Positions 42,273-51,155 of a stretch of 64,000 bases of DNA are shown here, piece after piece. The notes under the pieces were generated by a model. The model had not been told where the DNA came from, did no database searches, and saw only the letters and a list, made by a program, of their open reading frames with translations. Every line of letters begins with the position of its first letter. Position 1 is the stretch's first letter. Position numbers and translations under genes: made by a program. Origin of the DNA: Streptomyces rishiriensis (GTDB lineage Bacteria; Actinomycetota; Actinomycetes; Streptomycetales; Streptomycetaceae); the NCBI RefSeq assembly GCF_003112535.1, contig NZ_BEWA01000001.1, positions 151,073-215,072 of the forward strand, written 5' to 3'.

Positions 42273-43769
42273 GTGAAACGTCGTTACACCTTGATAGCCA
42301 CCGGCGCCGCCGGTGCACTGATCCTGGGTGGCCTTGCCATCGCCGCCCTGCCCGCATCGGCAGCCGCCACCGGCTGCTCGGTCGCGTACAAGGTGCAGAG
42401 CGAATGGCCGGGGGGGTTCACCGCGGACCTGGCCATCACCAATCTCGGCTCCCCCGTGCGAGGGTGGACCGCGACGTTCGACTTCCCGAACTCCGACCAG
42501 AAGGTCACCAACGGCTGGAGTGCCACCTGGGCACAGTCCGGAGCCCACGTGTCCGCCACCAACCTCGACTGGAACGGGACGCTGGACACGGGCGGGTCGG
42601 CGTCCATCGGGTTCAACGGTGCGTGGAAGGGCGCCAATCCGCAACCCGCATCGGTTGCGCTCAACGGCGTGACCTGTACCGGCTCGGTGACATCCCCGAC
42701 CCCCAGCCCCACCCCCACTCCGACCGGCGGTCCCAGCGGTCCGGCCCCGGAGTTGAAGGTTTCCGGCAACAAGATCGTCACCGCGAGCGGCAAGCCGTAC
42801 CGGCTGCTGGGCGTGGACCGCTCCAGCGGTGAATACGCTTGTGTTCAGGGCAAGGGACTGTGGGACGGCGGCCCGGTCGACCAGGCTTCCGTCGACGCGA
42901 TGAAGACCTGGAACATCCACGCGGTACGTGTGCCGTTGAACGAGGAATGCTGGCTCGGCCTCAACGGCTCGCCCCAGGGGACCGCTTACCAGCAGGGCGT
43001 CAAAGATTACGTCAACCTGCTGGTCGCCAATGGCATCACCCCGATCCTCGACCTGCACTGGACGCGGGGCGCCTATACCAACGGGCCGGACTGGCACTGC
43101 AAGGACGCCACCGCGACCTGCCAGAAACCCATGCCGGACGCGCAGTACGCCCCCCAGTTCTGGACCGGTGTCGCCGACGCCTTCAAGGGCAATGACGCCG
43201 TCGTCCTCGATCTGTTCAACGAGCCGTACCCGGAGATCGCCGCCGGCTGGGACAAGACCGTCGGCTGGCAGTGCTGGCGCGACGGCGGCACCTGCACGGG
43301 CCTCCCGTACGAGACGGCCGGCATGCAGGACCTGGTCGACGCGGTCCGGGCCACCGGCGCGACCAACGTGCTCATGCTGGGTGGCCTTGAGTGGGCCAAC
43401 GACATGCGCGAGTGGCTGACGCACATGCCGAACGACCCGCTGAACAACATCGCCGCGTCATGGCATTCGTACAGCTTCAACGCCTGTGCGACAGTGTCCT
43501 GCTGGGACAGCCAAGTCGCGCCGCTCGCCCAGCACGTGCCGGTCGTCATCGGTGAGTTCGGCCAGGACAACTGCGGCTTCGACTACATGCAGCAGTTGGT
43601 GGACTGGGCCGACGCGCACAACATGAGCTATCTCGCGTGGACCTGGAACCCCTGGGGCTGCAGCAGTGGTGGCGTGCTCATCAAGGACTGGGCGGGCACC
43701 CCGGAACCCGGCGTCGGAGAGGGTCTGAAGGCCCACCTGATCAGCCAAGACCCCTACTCGACCCCATAA
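42273..43769 (+). CDS. CBM2-GH5 endoglucanase
   Basis: The 498-residue protein starts GTG six bases after AAGGAG. It has a signal peptide ending SAAA, an N-terminal CBM2 (GCSVAYKVQSEWPGGFTADL, SASIGFNGAWKG), a PTPSPTPTPT linker and a GH5 (cellulase) domain. Catalytic acid Glu is in VVLDLFNEPYPE, nucleophile Glu in VPVVIGEFGQDNCGF, and substrate-site residues in NIHAVRVPLNEECWLG and AASWHSYSF. It should hydrolyse beta-1,4-glucan outside the cell. It sits 190 bp downstream of the Cip1-like gene and no separate CebR box is visible before it. Confidence 0.9.
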   Translation: MKRRYTLIATGAAGALILGGLAIAALPASAAATGCSVAYKVQSEWPGGFTADLAITNLGSPVRGWTATFDFPNSDQKVTNGWSATWAQSGAHVSATNLDWNGTLDTGGSASIGFNGAWKGANPQPASVALNGVTCTGSVTSPTPSPTPTPTGGPSGPAPELKVSGNKIVTASGKPYRLLGVDRSSGEYACVQGKGLWDGGPVDQASVDAMKTWNIHAVRVPLNEECWLGLNGSPQGTAYQQGVKDYVNLLVANGITPILDLHWTRGAYTNGPDWHCKDATATCQKPMPDAQYAPQFWTGVADAFKGNDAVVLDLFNEPYPEIAAGWDKTVGWQCWRDGGTCTGLPYETAGMQDLVDAVRATGATNVLMLGGLEWANDMREWLTHMPNDPLNNIAASWHSYSFNACATVSCWDSQVAPLAQHVPVVIGEFGQDNCGFDYMQQLVDWADAHNMSYLAWTWNPWGCSSGGVLIKDWAGTPEPGVGEGLKAHLISQDPYSTP

Positions 43770-43991
43770 CCCAGTGCCCAGGTCCTCGCCCGGGTCGTCG
43801 ACAGCGCACCGGCCGGTGCGGAGATCGTGCTGGTCGGTGTCTGCCTGCGCCCCGACCCGGTCGGCCCCGGGGTGGTGGTCGGCAGGGAGCTGGACATGTA
43901 CGGGCCGTTCGGCGGCAGCCCGGGTGAGTACCGCCAGACGTCATGGTCGGGCCCGTGGTCGCCCCACCACAGCTGTCCGGCCCAGCCGTGA
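43770..43991 (+). pseudogene. Fragment of a zinc-dependent dehydrogenase
   Basis: Directly after the GH5 stop the same frame continues VLARVVDSAPAGAEIVLVGV, CLRPDPVGPGVVVGRELDMY, GPFGGSPGEYR to TGA 43989-43991. This is like the strand-helix after the Rossmann core of MDR alcohol dehydrogenases. About 70 codons remain and no start is seen. Confidence 0.5.
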
Positions 43992-44116
43992 AGCGGCACC
44001 CGGGCGGGTGATTTTCCTTCGCGTACGCGGGCGGCCGTGAGGGCCTGGCCGGGTGATGACGCTCTTTGAATCTGGCTCTGGCCGAAGTTCCGTGAACGGC
44101 GGGGTGAGGTTGCCGG

Positions 44117-44695
44117 TCAGCCCAGCGAGGCGCTCGCTGCACGCAGTTCGTCCAGGGCTGCCAGGGTGTACCTGGCGAGCTCGCCGTTGCCGTCATGGTC
44201 GCCCTCGGACCATTGGGCGTATCCCCGTTTGAAGGCGAGGACGCCCAGCTCGCCCGCCAGTGCCGCGGTCGGATCAGGTATGCCGCGGGCGACCAGAGCG
44301 GTCGTCATCGCGGCCGCGAGGCTGACGCTCTTGAGGGCGTCACGCTCCTGGAGTTCGGCGCTGGCGGCGACGGCCGCCTTCAGGCGAGGCGCGAGCTCGC
44401 GGCTCATGGGGCCCATCGCGCTCGACGCGCGCTCCAGACCGGCGGCGACCGCCTCAAGCGGGCTGGCGTCAGCGGTCGCGTCGGCGATCCCCTCAGACAG
44501 CAGTCGGCTCAGCGTCTCCTGTCCGGCCACCAGCAGCTCGCGCTTGTCGGGGAAGTGCCGGAAGAAGGTGCTCTTGGTAACTCCTGCCCGCTCGGCGATC
44601 TGCGCGACCGTCGTGGCGTCGTACCCCTGCTCGGTGAACAGGTCGACGGCAGCCACGACGAGGCGTTCACGCGCGCCCGGTTCCCATCTGCCCAT
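44117..44695 (-). CDS. TetR-family regulator of the adjacent SDR gene
   Basis: The 192-residue protein has an N-terminal HTH (RERLVVAAVDLFTEQGYDAT, TVAQIAERAGVTKSTFFRHF, PDKRELL) and a helical ligand domain. ATG 44695 is preferred; 44704 is possible. It is divergent from an SDR gene with a large palindrome between them, so it probably represses both that gene and itself. Confidence 0.9.
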   Translation of the reverse strand: MGRWEPGARERLVVAAVDLFTEQGYDATTVAQIAERAGVTKSTFFRHFPDKRELLVAGQETLSRLLSEGIADATADASPLEAVAAGLERASSAMGPMSRELAPRLKAAVAASAELQERDALKSVSLAAAMTTALVARGIPDPTAALAGELGVLAFKRGYAQWSEGDHDGNGELARYTLAALDELRAASASLG

Positions 44696-44709
44696 GGTCA
44701 CCATCCTAA

Positions 44710-44766
44710 GTGATGGGACTCTTGTCCCGTCGCTGCCGTAGAGTGATGGGACAAGAGTCCCATCAC
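44710..44766. promoter_or_regulatory. Paired palindromic operator between tetR and SDR genes
   Basis: GTGATGGGACTCTTGTCCC and GGGACAAGAGTCCCATCAC are perfect 19-bp inverted repeats. The right arm is itself nearly self-complementary (TGATGGGAC...GTCCCATCA), so the site may bind two TetR dimers. It overlaps the expected promoters of both divergent genes. Confidence 0.75.
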
Positions 44767-44783
44767 TCCTGGGGGGGTTTCCC

Positions 44784-45665
44784 ATGCGCGTTTTCGTCAC
44801 CGGCGGCACCGGTCTGATCGGTTCCGCTGTCGTCGCCGAACTGCTCGACAACGGCCACACCGTCCTCACACTCGCACGCTCCGACGCATCCGCGCAGGCC
44901 GTGGAGGCGGCCGGTGCCGAGCCCCTCCGGGGAGCCCTCGCCGACCTGGACACCCTCCGCGCCGGCGCCGCCCGAGCCGACGGGGTGATCCACCTCGCGT
45001 TCGACCACAACTTCAGCAGCCCCGAGACCCTCGCGAAGTCGGTCGCGGAGGAGAGCGCCGCCCTCGCGGCCCTCGGCGAGGAACTCGTCGGCAGCGACCG
45101 CCCCTTCGTCACCTGCTCGGGTACGCCCGCCGTGCCGGGCCGCGCATCCGTCGAAAGCGACCCGGTGCCCACCGACGGGCCGGTCGGCGGTCGCGGTAGT
45201 GCGGTCACGTCGGTCCTGGGGCTGTCCTCGCGCAGGGTCCGCAGCAGCGCCGTACGCCTGCCGCGCACGGTTCACAACCAGGGTTCCGGCGGATTCGCCG
45301 GCCTGTTGACCGACATCGCGCGCCGGACCGGAGTGTCCGGTTACCCGGGTGACGGCGCACAGAACTGGCCGGCCGTGCACGCGCTCGACGCGGCGGTCCT
45401 CTTCCGGCTCGCTCTGGAACAGGCGGAAGCGGGTACCTCCTGGCACGCCGTGGCCGATGAGGGGGACAGCGTTCGCGACATTGCCACGGTCATCGGCCGA
45501 CGGCTGGACCTGCCGGTCGAGTCGGTACCGGCGGAGACCTTCGGCCCCCTCGGCCACATCTTCGCGAGCGACCAGCCCTCGTCCAGCGTCTACACCCGGC
45601 AGGCGCTCGGCTGGGAGCCCAAGCACCCCAGCCTCCTGGACGACCTGGAGAACATCCAGCCCTGA
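44784..45665 (+). CDS. Extended SDR (NAD-dependent epimerase-like) oxidoreductase
   Basis: The 293-residue protein begins with the Rossmann motif MRVFVTGGTGLIGSAVVAEL and has a DGVIHLAFDHNF strand, an AVRLPRTVHNQGSG substrate region and a VHALDAAVLFRLALEQAEAG C-terminal part. The usual YxxxK is not obvious: the expected region reads SAVTSVLGLSSRRVRS, so catalysis may differ from classical SDRs. It lies behind the palindromic operator and is probably induced when the TetR protein binds its ligand. Confidence 0.8.
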   Translation: MRVFVTGGTGLIGSAVVAELLDNGHTVLTLARSDASAQAVEAAGAEPLRGALADLDTLRAGAARADGVIHLAFDHNFSSPETLAKSVAEESAALAALGEELVGSDRPFVTCSGTPAVPGRASVESDPVPTDGPVGGRGSAVTSVLGLSSRRVRSSAVRLPRTVHNQGSGGFAGLLTDIARRTGVSGYPGDGAQNWPAVHALDAAVLFRLALEQAEAGTSWHAVADEGDSVRDIATVIGRRLDLPVESVPAETFGPLGHIFASDQPSSSVYTRQALGWEPKHPSLLDDLENIQP

Positions 45666-45740
45666 CCGGCGACCGGGACGTTCGGGCAGGCTCCCTGACC
45701 GAAGCGATCCCCCGTTACCGCCCCTGCTCCTGAATCAGCA

Positions 45741-46688
45741 GACCGGCCGTACGAGGAGCTGCTGTTCCTCACCGACACCGAGGACGCCATCAAGGTGGCA
45801 GACGAGAACGCGATCCCGCTCACCTGTGCCCCGCTTCCCGCACCGGTGCGGGAGGTGAGGACGGAGGCGGTCTCGTTCACCTATCCGGGCGCCGACGGTC
45901 CTTCCCTGAAGGGCGTGAGCGTGCGCGTGCCGCGGGGGAAGGTGACGGCCCTGGTGGGTGCGAACGGCTCGGGGAAGACCACCCTCACGCGGGTGCTGGC
46001 CGGACTGCTGCTCCCCGCCGAGGGGGACGTGTGGTGGGTGGGCGAGTCGGGCGAGCAGGTCGAGCTGCGTGAGGCCGACCGCGCCCAGATCTTCGCCGAA
46101 GTCGGTCTGCTCGCACAGGACTTCCCGCGATGGGAGATGACGGCGGCCGCGAACGTGGCCATGGGTGCCGGCGACCGCCCCCGCGACATGGACCGCGTCC
46201 GCCAGGCCGCCGATGAGGCGGACGTGCTCGAACTGGTCGAGGGCCTGCCGAACGGCTGGGACTCGATCGTGTTCAAGGGCTACGAGCGCGGTGTCCAGCT
46301 CTCGGGAGGCCAGTGCCAGAAGCTGGGGACAGCTCGAACAAGGTACCGGCAGGCGCCGTTCCTGCTGGTCGACGAGCCGACAAGCGCCCTCGACCCTCAT
46401 GAGGAGATCGCCGCGTTCGAGGGGTTGTGGTCCCTGGCCGAGGAGGGGCACGCGGTCGTGCTCGTCACCCACCGTCTCGCCGCGACCATGCACGCCGACC
46501 ACATCTACGTTCTCGATCGCGGCAGCGTCGTCGAGGACGGCACCCACGAGGACCTGATGCCCCGCACGGGGGGTCTGTACCAGGGGATGTTCACCGCCCA
46601 GGCCGCGCAGTACGGGATCGCGGCGGCGTCCGACGGCGTTCCCGGCCCCCGCGGCGCCCAGCCGTCCGGCCACGAGACGGCGAGCTGA
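45741..46688 (+). pseudogene. ABC exporter, nucleotide-binding half only
   Basis: From YEELLFLTDTEDAIKVADEN the frame runs into an ABC domain with VSFTYPGADGPSLKGVSVRV, Walker A TALVGANGSGKTTLTRVLAG, signature GVQLSGGQCQKLGTARTRYR, Walker B APFLLVDEPTSALDP and the His in AVVLVTHRLAATMHA. The transmembrane half expected before it is absent. The signature is slightly off (ARTRY where ARALY is usual). A GTG at 45795 could give a free ATPase of 297 residues, but a 5'-truncated fusion exporter is more likely. Confidence 0.7.
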
Positions 46689-46762
46689 TCCACTCGAGCG
46701 CCCCCAATCCCTCAGCCTGCCCGCCACCCCGTTCTCACGACTTCGAAGGCGAGACGACGCCC

Positions 46763-47374
46763 ATGTCCCCCAGCTCCACCGCGATCCGCAGGACCGTCGA
46801 GGCGTACCTCGGCCGGCACCCCGGCGAGCGTGACGCCCTGGCCGAGCTCCTTGCCGCGCTGGACCGGCCCGTCGACGCGACCGCCCGGACGACGCAGCCC
46901 GGGCACGTCACGTGCAGCGCTGTCATCGTCGACCGGCAGAGCCGGGTCCTGCACATCCGACACCGGGCCACCGGCGGCCTCATGCTCACCCCCGGCGGCC
47001 ACATCGAGCCCGAGGACCGCACGCTGCTCGCCGCGGCGCTGCGGGAGGTGTCGGAGGAGGCCGGAATCGCGCCGGGCGCCCTGTGCCTGACGCGGCAGCT
47101 GCTCGGCTCGCCGATCGACATCGACGTCCACGACATCGACGCCAGCCCGTCCAAGGGCGAACCGGCCCACCGCCACTACGACTTCCGCTACGTCCTCTAC
47201 CTCGCCGGTGAGGAACCGCCGACGATCGTGTTGCAGGACCAGGAGGTCTCCGGCGCCCAGTGGCTCCCGCAGCCGGAAGTCACCTCACCGACACTGCGCG
47301 CGAAACTCCTCGCGGCGGGCCTGGACGGCCGGCTGGAGCCGGTGAACGCTTCCGCGCTGATCCACGGGACCGGT
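46763..47374 (+). CDS. NUDIX hydrolase, 3' end lost
   Basis: The protein begins MSPSSTAIRRTVEAYLGRHP, and the NUDIX box is GGHIEPEDRTLLAAALREVSEEAG (Gx5Ex7REVxEEx2G form) near residue 77. The domain continues to GDRLEP-like sequence (LAAGLDGRLEPVNASALIHG). Homology then ends, and the frame runs on without a stop through unrelated relics to 48124. NUDIX enzymes cleave nucleoside diphosphates linked to other moieties. The product here would carry a long abnormal tail unless truncated. Confidence 0.75.
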
Positions 47375-47376
47375 CG

Positions 47377-47786
47377 GTGCGGCGCTCTTCCTGCAGCTCG
47401 CCTGCGCCGGTGCCGCGGGCACCACCCAGCGATCCATCCGCCAGATCGTCACCACAGCCGGGATGCAGGCGCGGATGCAGGCGCGGACGCAGGCGGTGAT
47501 CACCTGGCTGACGTCCGGCGCCCGGCCCGTGGCCGCGCTCCTCGCCGGCGCACTGGGCACGTGGCTCGGTGTCCGGCCCGCCCTGACCGCCGGAACCCTC
47601 CTGCCGCTCGTCCCGTTCGTCGTCCTCGCCCGCTCCCCGATCCGCGCCCTACGGCAGATGCCGGACCCGCCCGCCACCACCGTGCCGTCGCCTCCCGCAG
47701 CCCGTACCGCCCCTCCCACCGTGCCCACTGCAGCGTGCACGGACGACGCGCAGCACAACCGATCACTCGGAAGCGATGCCTCGTGA
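47377..47786 (+). pseudogene. MFS transporter C-terminal fragment
   Basis: Reading AALFLQLACAGAAGTTQRSI, RQIVTTAGMQARMQARTQAV, TWLTSGARPVAALLAGALGT and WLGVRPALTAGTLLPLVPFV, then LARSPIRALRQMP before the stop, this is the last two helices of an MFS exporter. It overlaps the extended NUDIX frame in a different phase. A GGATGCAGGCGC/GGATGCAGGCGC tandem near 47461-47484 may mark slippage. Confidence 0.6.
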
Positions 47787-47848
47787 ACGAGGTGCCGAAC
47801 TCGTCGGCGACTTCCGCTGCCGCACCACCCAATCCCCTGGAGAACCCC

Positions 47849-47996
47849 GTGCTGACCGACAACACCGTGCCCGCCGCGCCCCTCCTTCCGCCGCAGTCCG
47901 CCGCCGACACCTCCGAGACTGCGGCGGCCCGGGCGGCGATGGTCGCCCGGCTCGAGGAGAGCGGAGAGCTCGGCCGCGGTCCCGTTCGAGAGTCCG
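47849..47996 (+). pseudogene. N-terminal fragment of a protein-isoaspartate-methyltransferase-like gene
   Basis: A GTG after GGAGAACCCC opens a frame ending ARAAMVARLEESGELGRGPV then RE, resembling the start of isoaspartate-O-methyltransferase-like (FxLD-system) enzymes (MVARLEESGELGPGPVRDAL type). After RE the sequence becomes the Tn3 transposase fragment. The assignment rests on about 25 residues. Confidence 0.35.
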
Positions 47997-48423
47997 CACG
48001 ATCTTCGCCTGCGGCTATCTGGCCAGCCCCAACCTGCGCCGGGAGATCCACGGCGGGCTCCAGGTCGTGGAGAACGGGAACTCGGCGAACACCGTGCTCC
48101 ACTACGGCAGGGACGGCGCCCTGACCGGGCCGGACAAGGAGCACGCCGAGACGTCGATGCTCGCGCTGCACCTGCTCCAGTCCGCGCTCGTGCACGTCAA
48201 CACCTTGCTGCTTCAGCAGGTCCTCGCCGAACCGGCCTGGGCGAAGAAGCTCACCGACGAGGACCGGCGCAGGCTGACCGCCTTGTCCTGGTCGAACATC
48301 AACCCGTACGGCACCTTCCGCCTCGACATGGACTCCCGGCTCGAACTCCCGCTGTTCGCCACCCTGCCCCGCCCGCCCCGCGCGGCCGACGACGTTGGGC
48401 AGCCCATGACAGCAAAGCGGTAG
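47997..48423 (+). pseudogene. Tn3-family transposase C-terminal fragment
   Basis: The frame gives FACGYLASPNLRREIHGGLQ, VVENGNSANTVLHYGRDGAL, LHLLQSALVHVNTLLLQQVL and LSWSNINPYGTFRLDMDSRL. This is the end of the DDE domain of Tn3-type transposases, with the N..L..F.G.....D...H-like final region. Roughly 120 codons remain out of about 1000. It probably arrived as part of a Tn3-like element now gone. Confidence 0.7.
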
Positions 48424-48496
48424 CGGGCCAGTTGCTGTTCCGTCTGGCCCTGCTGCACCCGGAGATCGCCATCGAAGACGACCAGCGGGCTCAACG

Positions 48497-49990
48497 GTGC
48501 CTCGTGTCGGCGTGCTTGCCGTCGTACGGTGGGGCACGCCAGCATGCTCGGATGCAGCCGATTGGTTGGAGCAGAGCCTGCTCGACGCGGTCCGCGACGG
48601 CGAGATGCTGGACCTGGCCGGTGACGGGCCGGTCGACGAGGCCGCGATGCGGTCCTGGGACGGCACTCACACCGTCCCGGCGGCGCTGATCCGTGACCTG
48701 GTCCGCGGCCGCCGGGACATCGAGGCGGACCCACACGGGCTGCGGCTGCGCGGGGCGCGCATCACCGGCCGCGTCGACCTGGCGAACATCACCAGCGATC
48801 TGCGCATCGAGCTGGTCGACTGCTTCGTCCCCGACGGTCTGAACCTGTGCGACAGCCGGCTGCCCGGCCTCGTGCTGGACGGTTCCTGTTTCGGGCACCC
48901 CGCGGGTTCGCACGCCCCACCGGTTGACGCCGCACGCTTCACCGCGCCGGTGGTGACGATGCGCGGAGCGGTTGCCAACGCCGACACACCTTCCGGCGCG
49001 GTCCGGTTCCTCGGCGCCCACCTCGGTCTGCTGGATTGCGACGGGGCGCGGCTGGCGAACACGTCCGGTCCCGCCCTGCACGCCGAGTTTCTGCGGGTCG
49101 ATCACAGCGTGTTCCTCCGCGACGGGTTCCGGGCCACCGGCGTCGGCGAACAGGGCACGGTCCGGTTCGCCTACGCCCATCTCGGTCGGCTGGCATGCGA
49201 CGGGGCGCGGCTGGCGAACACCTCCGGTCCCGCCCTGCACGCCGACGGTCTGCGGGTCGACCGAGCCGTGTTCCTCCGCGACGGGTTCCGGGCCACCGGC
49301 GCCGGACACTCCGTGCTCGCCTTGAACGGCGTGTCGGTCGGTTCGCTGTGGTTGGACACCAGCGGGGTGACTCGGTCGGGTCAGGCCACGGGGGCCCTGG
49401 TCGGCATCGACGGGCTGACCTACGCGGACCTGCCGGCGCCGGTCGGGTTGTCCCGGTGGCTGGAGCTGTTGCGTGACCACACGCCTGGCTACTCCGCCCA
49501 GCCGTACCAGCAGTTGGCCGCCGTCCACCGGGCGGCCGGCCACGACAGCGCGGTGCGGGACATTCTCATGGCGCAGCGGCGGGACCAGATCGACCGCGGC
49601 GGGCTTCGGCGGCGTGACCGGGCCTGGGTCCGATTCACCGGGCTGGCCCTCGGCTTCGGTTATCAACCCTGGCGAGCGCTGCTGCTGCTGTTCGCCGTCC
49701 TCGCCAGCTCGGTCACGCTGGCGGTCGTCCTCGGCGGGCCGGGCGGCGGCCTGGAGCACACCGCTCGCGCGAGCACACCCACGACGCCCTGCAGCGTCGT
49801 GGAGCGGGTCGGCGTGGGTTTGGATCTGGGTCTGCCGGTGGTCAAGACGGGGATGGCTGACCTATGTGCCCCCACCGGTACCCGTGCAGGGCAGACCCTC
49901 ACCGTCGCGGGCTGGCTGCTGCAGCTGGCCGCGTGGGCGTCGGCCACCCTGTTCATCGCCGGTTTCACCGGTGCCGTGCGCAAGACATGA
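48497..49990 (+). CDS. Pentapeptide-like repeat protein with C-terminal membrane helices
   Basis: The 497-residue protein has an N-terminal helical part (WLEQSLLDAVRDGEMLDLAG), then a right-handed beta-helix-like region with repeats such as LRLRGARITGRVDLANITSD, LRIELVDCFVPDGLNLCDSR and CDGARLANTSGPALHA, and finally two transmembrane segments (ALLLLFAVLASSVTLAVVLG and WLLQLAAWASATLFIAGFTG). Related Streptomyces proteins are often labelled membrane-associated oxidoreductases without proof. The start is uncertain. It contains a recent-looking tandem duplication described separately. Confidence 0.65.
   Translation: MPRVGVLAVVRWGTPACSDAADWLEQSLLDAVRDGEMLDLAGDGPVDEAAMRSWDGTHTVPAALIRDLVRGRRDIEADPHGLRLRGARITGRVDLANITSDLRIELVDCFVPDGLNLCDSRLPGLVLDGSCFGHPAGSHAPPVDAARFTAPVVTMRGAVANADTPSGAVRFLGAHLGLLDCDGARLANTSGPALHAEFLRVDHSVFLRDGFRATGVGEQGTVRFAYAHLGRLACDGARLANTSGPALHADGLRVDRAVFLRDGFRATGAGHSVLALNGVSVGSLWLDTSGVTRSGQATGALVGIDGLTYADLPAPVGLSRWLELLRDHTPGYSAQPYQQLAAVHRAAGHDSAVRDILMAQRRDQIDRGGLRRRDRAWVRFTGLALGFGYQPWRALLLLFAVLASSVTLAVVLGGPGGGLEHTARASTPTTPCSVVERVGVGLDLGLPVVKTGMADLCAPTGTRAGQTLTVAGWLLQLAAWASATLFIAGFTGAVRKT
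49000..49318 (+). repeat. 159-bp tandem duplication inside the pentapeptide-like gene
   Basis: The unit containing TGCGACGGGGCGCGGCTGGC starts near 49037 and recurs near 49196. Each encodes CDGARLANTSGPALHA followed by LRVD...VFLRDGFRATG. Near-identity at DNA level over most of the 159 bp indicates recent duplication of one 53-residue repeat. Confidence 0.8.
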
Positions 49991-50040
49991 CGATTCACCG
50001 GAATGAAGATATGCCCGAAATCAAGATCGGTCCGGCGATC

Positions 50041-50087
50041 ACCTGTGTGGCGGGAGTCGCGGGTTCGATTCCCGCCTCACCCGGATT
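50041..50087 (+). other. tRNA 3'-end-like sequence (possible attachment site)
   Basis: GCGGGTTCGATTCCCGC is a perfect T-arm (5-bp stem, TTCGATT loop) followed by CTCACCC, as in the 3' acceptor strand of a tRNA. No matching GGGTGAG 5' strand or anticodon arm is found in the previous 80 bp. Integrative elements of Streptomyces often leave such 3' halves as attachment sites. Confidence 0.45.
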
Positions 50088-50241
50088 GCGCGGGTTGATT
50101 AGACGCGGGGCCACCTGTCGTCAAACGATCGTTTGCCGACGCCGGGTTCGCGGCGGCGCGAATCCGATCACATCCGATGGTGATCGCTGACAGGGTTTGA
50201 CGACAGATAGGGTCCGATCCTCCGTACGGAGGGGGCCCTCG

Positions 50242-50736
50242 GTGGCGAACCTGGTCTACAAGCGGGTCTCGACCGACCAGCAGTCGACCGCCCGGCAGAA
50301 CCTCGTCCTCGACGAGGCTGGCATCGAGGACCCGGTCCTCTTCGAGGAGGACCCGGGTACCTCCAGCCGCCTCCACCCCCTCCAGCGTCCGAAGTTCCGC
50401 GAACTGCTCACCTGCGCGCGGCCGGGCGACACCGTGCACCTCTCCGAGATGTTCCGCCTCCTCCAGGGCACCGGGCGCATCCTCGACGTGCTCGACGTCC
50501 TCCACCACGACCAGGTGGCACTGCGCATCCACGACGGCGCGTTCTCCGCGATGGACCTCACCGCCCGCCACCCGCGCACCGGCGAACCGCTGTCCACCGT
50601 GAAGTTCATGGTGCAGACCCTCGCAGCCGCCGGTGAACTCCAGCGCGACCTCCAGCGTGAGCTGACCTACGACGGGCTGCGCGGCGAGGAGTCCGGACAG
50701 ACGGCCGTAGTGGGTGGTTCCCCCTGCGGTCAGTGA
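50242..50736 (+). CDS. Tn3-type serine recombinase (resolvase), C-terminal HTH missing
   Basis: GTG after GGAGGG starts VANLVYKRVSTDQQSTARQN, the resolvase N-terminus with the catalytic Ser in VSTDQQST. It continues with LLTCARPGDTVHLSEMFRLL and the helix LAAAGELQRDLQRELTYDGL. A normal resolvase would go on to a HTH, but here the frame turns into unrelated sequence and stops after 19 residues. The catalytic domain is complete and DNA binding is probably lost. Confidence 0.75.
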   Translation: MANLVYKRVSTDQQSTARQNLVLDEAGIEDPVLFEEDPGTSSRLHPLQRPKFRELLTCARPGDTVHLSEMFRLLQGTGRILDVLDVLHHDQVALRIHDGAFSAMDLTARHPRTGEPLSTVKFMVQTLAAAGELQRDLQRELTYDGLRGEESGQTAVVGGSPCGQ

Positions 50737-50874
50737 TGGCCCGGCCGGGTCGTCGAAGAGGCCGGCGCCACCACACACTCCGCTCTCCGGAAGAGTGAGC
50801 TCGACGCGGTCGACGGACTCGAGGTCGCCCGCGATCGCTGCGGTAGCGGAGCGGACCTGCTCGTAGCCGGTCAT
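50737..50874 (-). pseudogene. Short unidentified oxidoreductase-like tail
   Basis: The reverse frame reads MTGYEQVRSATAAIAGDLES and VDRVELTLPESGVCGGAG. It looks like a real protein C-terminus. I cannot assign the family with certainty. It lies between the resolvase and the aldo-keto reductase relic. Confidence 0.35.
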
Positions 50875-50879
50875 GGCGA

Positions 50880-51135
50880 GGAAGGTCGGGGCGCGATGGT
50901 CTGGTCCTCGGTGAGGACACCGGCGTTCAGCGTCGGCGCCGGTGGCCGCCGTGAAGTAGCCGGCCTTCGTCGCGATCCGCAGGGACGGGCGGGCGGCCAG
51001 GGCCGGGGCCAGCAGGGTCTGCGCCTGGCCCGTGGCGTAGTTGAGGGCGGTGTCGATTCACCGCACGCCACCCTTGAGGTCCTTGGTGCGCACGTGTTCT
51101 GGCGGTCAGGGGCCTTCCGGCGGGACTTCGTGTGA
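50880..51135 (-). pseudogene. Aldo/keto reductase N-terminal fragment with nonsense codon
   Basis: The reverse frame gives RTKDLKGGVR, TGA, IDTALNYATGQAQTLLAPAL and AARPSLRIATKAGYFTAATG, then GVLTEDQ in another frame. GVRWIDTALNY is the expected motif (catalytic Asp and Tyr), so TGG to TGA explains the stop. Little else of the TIM barrel remains. Confidence 0.6.
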
Positions 51136-51155
51136 GGGCCCCTGAGCGCGTGGGT

